Shown here in pieces: positions 22,316 to 33,499 of a stretch of 64,000 nucleotides of DNA. The translations under genes and the position numbers were made by a program. How positions within the stretch are numbered: the first letter of the stretch is position 1; every line of letters begins with the position of its first letter. The DNA lies in contig VNWV01000008.1 in assembly GCA_009801085.1 (NCBI GenBank), positions 744,001-808,000 on the forward strand. The letters run 5' to 3'. The stretch is from Lasiodiplodia sp. COLG20 (taxonomy: Eukaryota > Ascomycota > Dothideomycetes > Botryosphaeriales > Botryosphaeriaceae). Below the pieces are notes generated by a model, which searched no databases, was not told where the DNA came from, and saw only the letters and a program-made list of their open reading frames with translations.

Positions 22316-25300
22316 GATGCGCTCTAAAGGCAGAGAGAAGCAGAGGATAGAGGAGCATAGGGAGGTATTTAGTAAGTACGTAAGTTCTTCAGCTCCCCAT
22401 GTTACGCATTCTTTTGTCCGTATATAATCGATCACGCTCTTGCTTAACGTAACCTTCATTTACCCCTTCCCCGCGGACTTCCTCACATCTAACAACAATG
22501 CAATATGCAGTAATCCGATAAAAGGTGGAGTCTCTCGCTGCAAGACCCAAAATCAGCATGTATATAAAAAGAGTAGCAAATACTCGATCTTAATCATAAG
22601 CTTGGAGGTCTTGTGTTGATCCTTCTCCGTTGAGGTCCCGCTGGCTCTTCCTCCTTCAGCATCCAATCATCGCATCAGCTCTGTCAAAACCTTTGTCTTC
22701 AACATATCCAGGGTACTATTGGAGAGTAAAATGAATGTTGCGTCAGAATAAGCCCTCACTTCCATGGGGGCTTACACGACTTTTGGACAGATCTTGCCGC
22801 TCTTCTCCCCAGTCATGGATTTGATATCCAGGACGCCACATCTACCAAGCTTTCGCTCAAACATCCTTGTTTAAATTACACGGCCAATTTTCCGTACTAT
22901 GCTAGGATGTCGGGGAATATTGGCTCTACTATCTATTTAACGCAATCCTCTAGCTCTTGATTCAGCGGCAGTATCTTCAGCCTGACTTTGTACTATGGGA
23001 TAGGTATAACAGTCATTCCCGAGAATGTCGGCTTTACTATATAGAAATCTCAAAGGGCTTATTTAAAATTTTACCAAGTCCACTTGTTGATGCTCTTGGT
23101 GGAGAGGATGCGGACCAGCTTCGAGATATTTCACGGCTATAGGACGCCCTATCTAAACCATAGACTTATTCAAAAGACGTCGAAATACTTAATTCATGTC
23201 TTCATTCTGTGATTATAGTTTACTGCTTTAAATAAAAGAAAAGAAGCCAGCGACTTTAAGAAGCCATGCTTTCCCCACGGCGTATCTTCTCGCATGAGAC
23301 AGCAATGCGTGGACGCTAGTACATCAGTACGGGTGGCCATGACTTCCATATCTTTCTTACATCAGCAAGATTCTTCACGTATAACTCAAGGTTTAGCTGA
23401 AAGCAGCTGGACTCAAACGTATACGGACGTCGACATACACACTTACGTCGAGTTCTTACGAGACGCGCAAATCCGCCTTACTTTGTAAATAAAATTGCAT
23501 TTATAGAGAGGAATTTACAGAATAAAAGGCGCTTTAGTTGGATTGAAAGAAACTTTGAAAAAGATAATCGTTAATATTACTAACGGCGCTGGAGGAGCCG
23601 GAGGAGCCGGCAGCAAATCGAATTGCTGGAGGTCGGTTCCTGCAAATCGCCCTTGCTTCCAACGTCGCTGGGTCTATTGGCTCTACCAGCTCGACTAGCC
23701 CACGGGAAACTTTATCGATGTGTTGAGGATTGGATTTACTTTGGCTAATATCTGTAATAGAACTACGAGGATGTCGACACTAAATCTCTTCGCGTGATTT
23801 TACTAAAGTCAGCGACAACGTTCTTGGAGAATTGTCTAGAGCTCTAAATTTCTACTATTGTCGTTAGCAGCCATTTGGATTAATTCCTCCTCGTTCTATG
23901 ATAGAATAGATCAAGATAGTACCCAACATGCACGATCCCGTAAACTGACGTGATATTTTGTTTTTGACTCAGGGGTAGCCTGGGGCATCTCCTCACGATA
24001 AAATTGGGAGCTTTCAGTTTGATCTACATAATCCAATGTCTTTGCTAATAATCAAACAATATCAATGTAAACCAATATATTTGGCTGAAGATTTGCAAAA
24101 TTTAGTTAAGTTCTTGCTACGTAGAGCTAGAAAGCAGTCATGGCACCTGAAAACATCGGCTTGTAGATGCCACAGCGTTTACTGCCACAGATGCGATAAA
24201 GTCGTATGTTGAAGCAGCAACAGGCTGTACCTGGGCCAAACCAGAACACTTGGCCGCACTGGGTTGTACCGCAAGTGGCAGGAGCCAATGGTCAGAGTGA
24301 AAGCGTGGGAAAAATTAGTCCCGGAGCAGAGTGCTGGAAAAGGAGAAGTCTTCCAATCTCCAAATATAGGACGGGACACTCCGAATCCTTCCTTGACGCT
24401 AAAAATACAGTCATGTTAAGGTAATGGCCGACGGAGATGTGTGCAATGCCAACGGCGGAGTGGCGGCGAATTTACGTATGGTCCCACCAAGTTCACGTCC
24501 TTGATGGTGTATTTTCGGCCAATCATCACTCAAGCATAAGGAACGTGCAGCTCCAGCCTGTAAACCACCATGCAGTGAAAAAACAGGTCTCGTTGCAATA
24601 TGCACTTTAGCACCGCAAATCTGCGAGCATAATGGACGAAAAAATTTTAGTAATGGGAAGAGCCGCATGAACGGAGAAATCTCGCGCTGGTTCCGGCGAC
24701 AGCGGTCAGAAGAGTCACTGTTCAGGTCATTGCATGGTCAATGAGCCCGGAATGCCGATGGCAAAGGGGATACCTGCATACATACACTTGGACCTTAGCA
24801 CATGACATCCCCGTAATTCTCTCCACCAGAAGAGCACTGTCGGTCGATACCAAAACCCAAAGAATTAGCATTACAACCCTACAGACCATGAAGTAAAAGG
24901 GAACGATCAAGTTGTAGAGATATAGATCGGAAACCACAACGCAAAGTTCGTCCTTACATTTTTACTACACCAATCAAATCTCCAAGCTCACGAGAGCGAT
25001 CACTGTAAAGCACAATGGGATACTGAAATTTTCTTTCAAACTGAAAGCCATTTTCATTTTTTGGAAACAAACCCGATCAAGTTTCCGTAAAGGTCTCATC
25101 AGGTCGTGCTCTAACACCCACTCCTCCTCCCGACCACCCCGCCTTCGTCCAACCACCCCCTCCTTTTCCCCATCCCTTTTTTGTTCCATGCATGCCATTC
25201 AAAAAAGAGAGCCGCATATCGTCGTCCTTACACATTCGAAAGCGAGAAAAGGGGAAAAGAAACGTGATGGTACCAGCATAATAGAAAAAAATAAAGGGAG

Positions 25301-25350
25301 AGAGCAACACCGCAAAGCAAAGAGCCCCCTCAAATCCCCAATCAAATTAA
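22316..25350. repeat. AT-richer, gene-free region, probable decayed repeats
   Basis: Three kilobases with many stops in all frames, clearly richer in A and T than the flanks. No intact ORF carries a domain. Features seen are a short GGAGCC tandem near 23590-23612 and, near 23083-23106, a 24-nt stretch that differs at three sites from the end of the adjacent hydrolase gene (around 22190). The composition fits repeat DNA worn down by mutation, possibly RIP, but I could not identify the parent element. Confidence 0.45.
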
Positions 25351-28300
25351 CTAACCCCTGCGAGCAAAAGCGCCGGGCCTGTACTTGCCGTCAGACGCGC
25401 CACCGGAAGGACGAGGGGGGGCATCGGAAGAGTCGCGATCCCTGGGCTCGCCACGAAGGTGCGGCGGGCGGTAGCCACCGCCAGCCGCAGGCGCCGGGCT
25501 GCCCGACGCGGGCGAGCCGCGGGCTTGCGGCGGCTGCCAGCGGCCCGAGGAACCGGCAGGCGAGCCGGAGTCTCCCCTAGACAGACCCTCACGACCACGG
25601 GATCCGCTGCCCTCGCGCTCGCGCCAGGAGGAGCCACCACCTTCGCCACGGAGAGCAGGGGGGACATAACCACTGCGCCTGGGCTGCTCGGCCTCGGCAG
25701 CAGGGGCTTCCGCAGCAGGAGCGCCGCCGGAAGAGGCCCTTGCGGCCTCGCGGTCGCGCCACGACGGCTTGCTGCCGGCGAGGTTGAGGCGCGGCGGACC
25801 ATCGTTGCTTGCGCTTGGGCGCTCTTCGGCGGCAGGAGGAACCCAGCGGCCTTGCTTCTTGGCTTCCAGCTTGGCCTCGGCCTCGGCCTCGCGGGCGCGT
25901 TGCTTTGCAGCAGCTTCGTCGAGTTTCCTGCAGAACTGTTAGTCTTTTGAGAGTCATGAAAAAAGGGACAGGGTGGTACTGACTTGCGCTCCTCTTCCCG
26001 CGCAAGCTTCTGCTCCATCATCTTCTGTCTCCTCTCCTCCTCCTCCCTCTGCCTAGCCTCCTCTTCTGCTGCTCTCTGTTCTTCCTCCTCGCGACGCCTC
26101 CTCTCCTCTTCTTCCCTCTCGCGACGCTCCCTAGCCTTGCGCTCGCGGACTTCCTTGATGCGGGCCTGCATCTTCTGGTTGAGATCCCTCTCGGCAGCCT
26201 TCCTGCGCTTGTCGAACTCGGCCTTCCTCTGCTCCTGGATCTGGTTGCGGTACTTCTCGTAGACGGGTACAAGACGACTCAGACGGTGCTTCAGGGAGAC
26301 TTCCTCATCGTGCTTCTCCTTGCTCTCCCTGAGAGTGTCCGCCTTCGCCTTCTCGAAGGCGGCAAGATCCTTCTTGCGCTGTTCCTCGTAGTCCTCGGCA
26401 AGGTGCTTGACCTCCTCGCGGCGGTAAGCACGTTCAAGATGGTCGATGCGCTTACCGGTGATGCGCAGCTTCTCGCCGATCTCGTTCTTCTCCTTCTCAA
26501 GAGCGGCGAGCTTCATGGCACGGATACGGCCGGAGTCGAGCTCGTCAATGTTGACATTGTCAAGATCCAGATCAACGCCCTTGACGCCGCTCTTCAGCTC
26601 GTTCAGCTGCTTCTCAATCTCCTCGCGCTTGATACGCTCCTGTTCGGCCTTGAGGCGGGCCATATCACGGGCCTTCTTCTCCTCAGCCAGCCTCTGGGCC
26701 TCGGCCGCAGCGGCCTGCTGTTGAGCGATCCTACGCTTGGTGGCCTCATCCTTCTCCTTCTGAGCAAGCGCACTGGCCGCGGTCTGCTTCTTGCGCTCGA
26801 TGATCTCCCTTCTGGCAAGAGCCTCCTGGTGTTCCTGCTCTGCACCAGCTGCTGCCCTAGCCTGGGCGGCCTCCTTGGCCTTCTGGCGTTCCTCGTTGAA
26901 GGTGGGATCGACATACTGGCAAGTGATGTACAGCGACTTGGCCAGGCGGGTGAGCTGGGAGCGGACGATCTCTGCGGGAGTGCTCTGGAGACGCTGAACC
27001 GAGCCAGTCTCGGTTTCAGCCGAACCAGCAGCGGAGCCGGGGTGGAGAGCCTTGGCGGAGGAGAAAACATCCGAGTCGAACGTGAGAACACCGGAAGCAT
27101 GGTCGATGCGGATAGCGAGGTCACCCTTCTTGCAGCCGTTCATGATGAACTTCTCAATGGTGTCGGCGCTGACCTGGAAGGGCTCGGGGAATTGGGCGAG
27201 GTTCAGGACGAACTTGAGATCAACGGATTCGTAGACCTGGGAAAGCTGCTGGAACAGACGGGTGAGGATGACCTGCTGAAGAGGCACAACGTACTTCTGC
27301 ATCTCGGGATCGGCACCAATCTGGGCGAGAATGGGGGAGATCTTCTGGCAAATGGAGAGCGGGTGGAAGTCGACCTCGAGGATGTTGTAAAGGTCCTTGA
27401 TCTCGGGTCTGGCCCTCCTGAGCAGACCCTTGTTCAAAGCATCCTTGAACAGAGTAGCACGGGTGGGCGCAGTGGACATGCCAAGGAGGTTAGTAAGACG
27501 AGAGTTCTTGTTCTTCTTGGCCTCATCGACGTCAACAAGAGCACCACGAGAGCGAGAAGTGCTGATGACGGGGATGGAGAGGGCAGAGAGCAGCACAAAG
27601 GAAGCAGCCTTGGTCATGTCAGCCTCGGTGACAGCCGGGTTGTCCTTCTTCGGGCTTTGGCCGGAAGCAACAGCCGCAGCGGAAACGCGCATGAGGTTGT
27701 AGTAACGGCTCCAGGCGGCAGCGTGGAAGAGGTAGTTCTCGCTGACGAGGAAGATCCTGGTAAGCTTCTCGAAGTAGTTGGCCATCATGACGTTCTTAGC
27801 GGGACGCTTGCTCAGGCTGAGGAGAGTGTGGATGTCCTCAACACTGCGGAAGGCCTCCTGCCAAAGCTCGAGCTCGACAGCGACGTTGAGCTGCTGGAAG
27901 CGGGTGTCGAGGTGGCGCTGAAGGGTGTCCGGGTCACTGAGGTTGATGGCGTGCATCTGCGAGGAGAACTTGGCAGCGCTCTGGAGGTGGTTTCTCAGAA
28001 GCTCGCAGAGCCTCCTGAACTCGGTCTTCCTGGCATACTTGGAGCAGAACTGGAAAGCCTGGTGGGCCGTCTGCTGGTACATGACCTCGAGGCGGGCATT
28101 GTTCTTGAAGATGTCCAGAACCGTACGGTAAGTCTCCCACAGGAACTTCAGCCAAGGCGTGACAATAGCCCTGTCGGTACGGTCCTTGGACTGCTCACCG
28201 GAGACGGTGGAGAGCAGGATGGACTCGGGGGTCTCGGAGGCCTCGAGGTCCTCGATGTTCTGGCCAGCGGCACTGTCGATGGTAGACTGGACCTCATCGG

Positions 28301-28794
28301 CCTTGGTCTGGGCCTCAGTGACCTTCTTCTCGGCGAGCTCAATGAACTTCTTGAAAACCAGCTGTTCCAACAATATTAGTCGTTGCCCCACTCCGCCAAA
28401 TCAACTTGGAGGCGTACCTCGATGGTGCCGATGTTCGTGTTCTGGGCGGTGTTCTTGTACTGGTACAGGCCGTCCTTGGCGGTCTTGCCCTTCCTAAGCT
28501 CCACAGCCAACTCGACAAACTGTATCATCATCGGCTCGAGGGAGGCGATAGGGTTGTTGCGGGTGCGCTTGGAGACGACATGCTCGTGCAGGAGGGCCAG
28601 CGCGGCCTGCTGCTGGCCGACGCCGATGAGCTCTTGGGCCCTCTGTAGAGAAATGGCATGTTAGTAGGGCTGAACGCGAGTTGTCTGCGCGTGGTGGGCA
28701 AGCGCGGTGACGCGAGGTGGATCCGCGCACAAAGCGCACAATGGAGACTTGCCTTGAGCACATTCTCCGGCCTGCTGTGGGGTGGCGGCGGCAT
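25351..28794 (-). CDS. tif32: Translation initiation factor eIF3 subunit a
   Basis: Exons 28794-28753, 28642-28418, 28361-25984 and 25927-25351 give 1073 residues. The family start [21 protein letters not shown] is rebuilt only if intron 1 uses a GC donor (GCAAGT at 28752) with AG ending at 28643. The N-terminal helical repeats and PCI region occupy about residues 1-500. A long charged coiled coil follows (Glu/Arg/Lys, with [14 protein letters not shown] runs), then a Gly/Arg/Pro/Ser tail with repeated [14 protein letters not shown] and YRPPHLRG motifs. eIF3a is the scaffold of eIF3 on the 40S subunit and spans the mRNA entry and exit sites. The last intron has a GTCAGT donor; reading through it would give a wrong C-terminus. 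Codon use is strongly biased, as expected for a highly expressed gene. Confidence 0.96.
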
Positions 28795-29331
28795 GATGGG
28801 CAAGCTGTTCGCTGTGTGCGGCTGGCTGGTGCTTGCTGCGTGGGGTCCCGGTCGCGAGCAGCCAGAGCGTCGCTTGGTGTAGGCAAAAGTTGGTGGATGT
28901 GATACCCGAAAACCGCATATAGGCGCCGGAGGTTCGGCGCGTGTTAATCCGGGGTTGTGTCCACGGTCGAGCAATCCTGATCCGCGAGCAGTCAGAACAC
29001 CTCTGCAGAAAGTCGTCAGCAGAGCCACTGACCTGCTGCAGCCTGTCTGAGATTTACTACTACAAGCAGCTAACGGTACTATTCGTGGGCGTTGCAGGTC
29101 CTCGTGCGACTAGCACTTGTAACGGCAGACGCGAGGACTTGTGCGGAACGACGTGCACCCGCGATCCCCGCACTATCAGCGAAACAGATGCCGAGCTATG
29201 GCAGCATGGGCCGCATGAAATAGGTTTATATGACGCTACAACAATGGTGAGCCAGCCAAAAGTCTAGCTTGACACCTATGTCCCCGAGCACGCGTCTTGA
29301 TGGGGTTTCGACTGCCCACTCGCTGTTGCAA
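28795..29331. other. Intergenic, upstream of eIF3a
   Basis: Promoter and leader side of the eIF3a gene, up to a palindromic repeat. No coding pattern. Confidence 0.5.
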
Positions 29332-29539
29332 TACAGTCCCCTCTTGCAGCCGATGGGTAGTTGAAGCTGTCGTCCGAACGAGAATGTCGAATTTTTTAAT
29401 TCTACATACACGCCCGGAAAATAGCTTCAGCTACCCACATGTGTTATTTTTCTAAGGCAGAGCCTGGGGCATAGTTACGCTATATCCTAAAGCCCTGCTA
29501 TTCTTCGCGCGAGCCATCGGCTGCGAGAAGGGGGCTGTA
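29332..29539 (+). mobile_element. MITE-like element, copy 2 (complete)
   Basis: Flanked by TA on both sides (29332-29333 and 29538-29539). Outer inverted repeats start CAGTCCCCTCTTGCAGCCG on the left and end CGGCTGCGAGAAGGGGGCTG on the right. Inner inverted arms are near 29355-29380 and 29411-29437. The segment after the right arm is longer than in copy 3, with an extra tract around 29455-29500. It has no coding capacity. The TA target and short terminal repeats fit a non-autonomous Tc1/mariner-type element. Confidence 0.85.
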
Positions 29540-30480
29540 CTGACCTCGCGGTTGCCACCCCGGTTTTAAGGTTGAAGTCCATCAGCATTCGCAGCCGTCA
29601 CAAGGACAGCTGCAGGCGGGAAGCGTTCGCCCGCCATGGCACCAGGCAGCGCTAACGGGCGGCGGTGGCGGGAATAGCTGAAGCTGGACCAGTCAAATGG
29701 CGTACACCTTCGCGAGCGCAGAGCTGACGGCCACTGCGCAAGGGAACAGGCGGTTGGGTGGTGCTTATGTTTACTCGCCGACCGCCCAATGCAGGCCTCC
29801 TTGCACTGAGACAGGCGCCTGGACACAAGAAGTACCCTTTGCTGGTGGCGCGTCGGATCTCGGGCGGTACGAGGATCGCTTCATGGATGCAGCAGGGCCG
29901 GGAGGGAAGCCGCGGCCACCTGGCACTGCGCCGTGGGATGTCGAGGGAATCGCCAGCAGTTCCAGTTGGGCGCCAATAACGCCGTGCTGTTGCGATCGCC
30001 GGCGGGTGAAGAAAGGCCGCTAGGTGGGATGCTTCGGGCCTAGCGCCGTCTATGCTGCGAATCCGCCCTTGGCCCAAGCGAGCGACCTTCTCCTGGCCGA
30101 GCCTCTCCTTTGCAAGCTCCCAGCAGCCGGGACTCACGATCACCACCGAACCATTGTGCGCTCCCGCCCGCAGTCGCTCGCCCCCCGCGGCTTCGTCTAC
30201 CTCGATCTCCTCACGCTCCCTCTCGCCTCTCCTCACCAGCGCCGTTCCTTCCTCCCCCTCCGACAACCCGCGAGAGTCCGCGACTGCCCCGAGACGCCGC
30301 GGCTTGACGGCCGGCTACTCCTCGTCGTCGCCTACCCTGCGCACGCAGGTACGTCGCACCATCTCGCATCGCACCCAATGCCAATGCTCACCCGCCACAG
30401 ACGCTCAACCCTCGCGATTCTCGTTTGACGCCGCCTGCCCGCGACCGACGCGCTAATACCATTCATCGACCCCGGCGAAC
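29540..30480. other. Intergenic, promoter side of the G gamma gene
   Basis: GC-rich DNA, becoming C/T-rich from about 30100, as in fungal 5' leaders. The overlapping frames on both strands are low-complexity, with no domain. Confidence 0.5.
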
Positions 30481-30877
30481 ATGATGTCAACCCCATACGA
30501 GGCCCGCAATGTTGGCGACGGCAAGTCGAAGAAGCAGAGCATGGCCGAGCTCAAGCTGAGGCGGTTGACGGAGCTGAACACGAGGCTGAAGGAGGATCTC
30601 AACCGCTCTCGGATACCTGTGTCGGAGGCCGCGCAGGAGTAAGTCGCGCCATCGCCCGCGTCGCGCCGTCGCGCTGGTCGCTAACAGAGGCCTGCCAGCT
30701 TGATCAACTTCACGGACAAGGAGCCCAAGGATTTCATGGTACCGTCGAGATGGGGAACGGTATGCGCCCCCGCCGCTTTGTGAGAGAGGTGTCGAGCTAA
30801 TCCAACGACGGCAGGTCGACAAGCGTGATGACCCGTATGCGCCACAACAATCGAACGGCTGCTGCATCGTTATGTAG
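30481..30877 (+). CDS. gng-1: Heterotrimeric G-protein gamma subunit
   Basis: Three exons, 30481-30638, 30699-30759 and 30815-30877, give 93 residues, the normal size for fungal G gamma. The coiled-coil segment KKQSMAELKLRRLTELNTRL is followed by a conserved block ending DFMVPSRWGT and VDKRDDPYAPQQ. The C-terminus GCCIVM is a CAAX box with a preceding Cys, predicting farnesylation of the CIVM cysteine, probable palmitoylation of its neighbour, and plasma-membrane attachment. It pairs with G beta in pheromone, nutrient and development signalling (known for the family). Two ATGs start the frame (30481 and 30484); either could be used. The gene is too fragmented by introns to show as one long ORF. 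Confidence 0.95.
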
Positions 30878-33499
30878 CCAGGACCACGACGACACTCATA
30901 CCCCCCTACATTTCCCTTCTTACCCACGGCGTTTTCAAGAGTTTTTTGATTCACGGCATTTCGCTTCTTCTCGGTTAATACACACCCTGCTCGGGCGCCG
31001 ACTGCTGGGTCTTTCGATCAGGATCCAGCGCTTTTTTCTTACCGATATCACTGTATCCCGAAAGACGGTTGTATATTAGGATTGGCAAGTGTTCTCCAGC
31101 TGTCTATTGCAGTTGAAGCGTGGGAGGGCGGCGGCGGCGACTCTGGTTCAAAAGTGATGAAAGACCTTTTTTTTCTTTTGCTGCAGCACAGTTCTTTCCA
31201 TCCGCGCTGCCGTTCGTGCTAATACTTCAAAACGAAATCATATCACTATACGCTCCCTACCCCTCTCCTGGTGATGACCCGGCCGCATTGGCGATGCATT
31301 GATCCGCGCATCCTGACCGCAGCCTCCACCTCCGGACGAACCAAACTCAAATGATGAGGCTGGCTTTGTGGCGCGCACCGCTGCCGCGGCCAGGAGCCCC
31401 CAGCGACAGGTAGCGAAGGCCAGCAGCCACGCACGTGACACACAGGCTAGCAAATTGCGCATTTCCACCTGCTGCAAGGGGAGAGGGCGCTGGACGACGC
31501 CATTCCAGGTTTCAGAAACCTTGCGCACGTTATCTCAGGGCCGTTGCGCACGGGAGAGCAGCAACCGAGAACGCATACCAAGCGGTGGCCCTCGGCCGGA
31601 ATGCAGGTCGAACCGCCTTGATCGCTGGGTGCAGAAGAAGAGGCGCGATACCTTGCAGCCTCGCGTTTGGCTGGCTTGGGGCACGGAGGCTGATAGGCCG
31701 GGTTAGTGGGAGGCTTCGAAGTGGCCTGCCGCTCGAGACGGACCGTGCTCTGGAGACCCGCAGCCGGGGGACAGGGGAAGCACATCCAAGCAACGAGGCC
31801 CCAGCCGCACGTCCACCAGCTATTTTATCCGGCTGGACGGACAGACGGCGGCAGACAGGCCCTGGTTCACTCGGGCAACCGAACCCTGTTCAACCTCCGT
31901 CCTCTGGTCCGTCTCACGATGCCGGCTGCTCGTTTGGCGGGCTTGTGGTTGGCGTTGCGGGGCGTATCGACAAGATTAATCTCCCCGTCGCCGACCCTAG
32001 CATAGCGTGCAAAAGCCTGCAGCGCGAGAGCCTCGCAAGCGACTGCACTTGCTGCGCGGAAGCGGAACGCGCGTAACAAGGAGCGCGGAGCACTCTCATC
32101 ATCTCTGGCCATGGCCCAATTTCGTTCCTGTCGTGATTTTCGCCGCAGCCACTCCATATCCTGGCCATGTTCGCCCACATTTATAGCCCTTCGCCCGCAC
32201 GTCCGTGCCGATCACGGCGCGGCCGGCCGGCCACTCTCCAGCCGCCTGGTGTGAGAGTATTCCATCGCATGGTTTGCCTGCCCAACGACATGATAGCAAT
32301 TTTGACGTCGATTCATAAGCAAGGTGCGGCGTCCCGGCCACAGGCGTTCGCGTGGGCAGCATCCACGTGAAAATGAATGCCATGGCTCATGAAACTTCAC
32401 GCCAGGATCGCCGTCGTTCTGTAGGCGAGGCGGGGCTGGACCTGCGCCGTTTGGGATGGGAACGGCATCGATCACGTTCCAGGATCTGGCGAGGGCGGCG
32501 TGTCAGGTGAAGAACAAACCCCAGAAAGACGTCGAGCATGACCTTTTCTTCCGCATTGAGTATCTCCAAGTCTGACGCAGACTGTATGCGTCAACTAGAT
32601 TGCCAAAAAGAATTCGTCAGCGCGCCAATGCTCCATGGGGCCACGGCAGCTATAGGAAGAGGCCGGCAGCGCCACGCGCAACCAAGAGACGAGACATTCT
32701 CCCTCAGGTAAGCAGTGTAAGCAGAAGTCGTCGTAGGGCTGCGTCGCGTTATTCGCGCGGCTGAGCAGCTAGCATAGAGCCGGCGAGTCGCTGTCTGGAG
32801 AGCCGTCTGCGCCGCGCCGTCATTGTACCATAGGCTCGGCCACGGTGTAGCAGGTCTGCGAAGTACTTGGCGCGCAGCAGCGCGGTCGGTGGAATTCGGG
32901 CACTAGAGGGCGAGGCTGCCTCTCCACCCACGGCATTTTCTTTCGATTTTCGCAACCACCACCCGCGCGTGCGTTGTGGCTGGCTTGCCCAGCTGATCAC
33001 AGCCCACCCGAGGCGTGGCAGCGTCATCAGCTGTGCATGCATCCGCTGCGGCTCATCCCTCTCGCCGTTGACCCACAACCTCAATCTTCGCGACTCAAGA
33101 ACGTGCTGTCGAATATTCGAAGGGCCGAGCGTGAAGTCTGATAGGCCCGCTCTCTTCCGCGCCGGCAAAGGGAAGAAAAAATAAGTCACCGGCGGAGAAG
33201 CTTCAGGGCCCACACGCTTGCGTGCAGCAACCACGGGCTCCCTGCTCCCATTCGCTAGCCTTTTGCGCATCCTGGGCCACCTCGTCGTGACTGCCGCGCT
33301 CCTCGTTTCCTCCGTTCCGCGCTGATAGCGCTCGACAAGAAACATCGCCCTCCAGCTTGCGCCCTTCCCGAGCGCAGAGCGAGTGCCGATGCTTGAGACT
33401 CTCTAGCCGTGACGACACCCCGCTCCCCAGCCGTGTGGGGATTCGTGCCTCGTGCGACCTGTGCTTCTCGAGCGTAACGACTCCACAGATCGAGCCAGA
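30878..33499. other. 2.6-kb intergenic region, no convincing gene
   Basis: 3' flank of the G gamma gene and a long upstream region for the bHLH factor. Several frames of 150-210 codons on both strands overlap each other and lack domains. The C-rich 150 bp before 33500 look like a leader. Confidence 0.45.

Noticed and set aside
25347..25983. Unspliced C-terminus of the eIF3a frame
   Set aside because: Reading through the intron gives an Arg/Pro/Ala-rich tail unlike the family; splicing 25928-25983 gives the expected YVPPALRG and YRPPHLRG repeats.
26286..28379. 697-codon plus-strand frame
   Set aside because: Antisense of the eIF3a coding sequence; its Leu/Gly/Val-rich composition mirrors the codon bias of the real gene.
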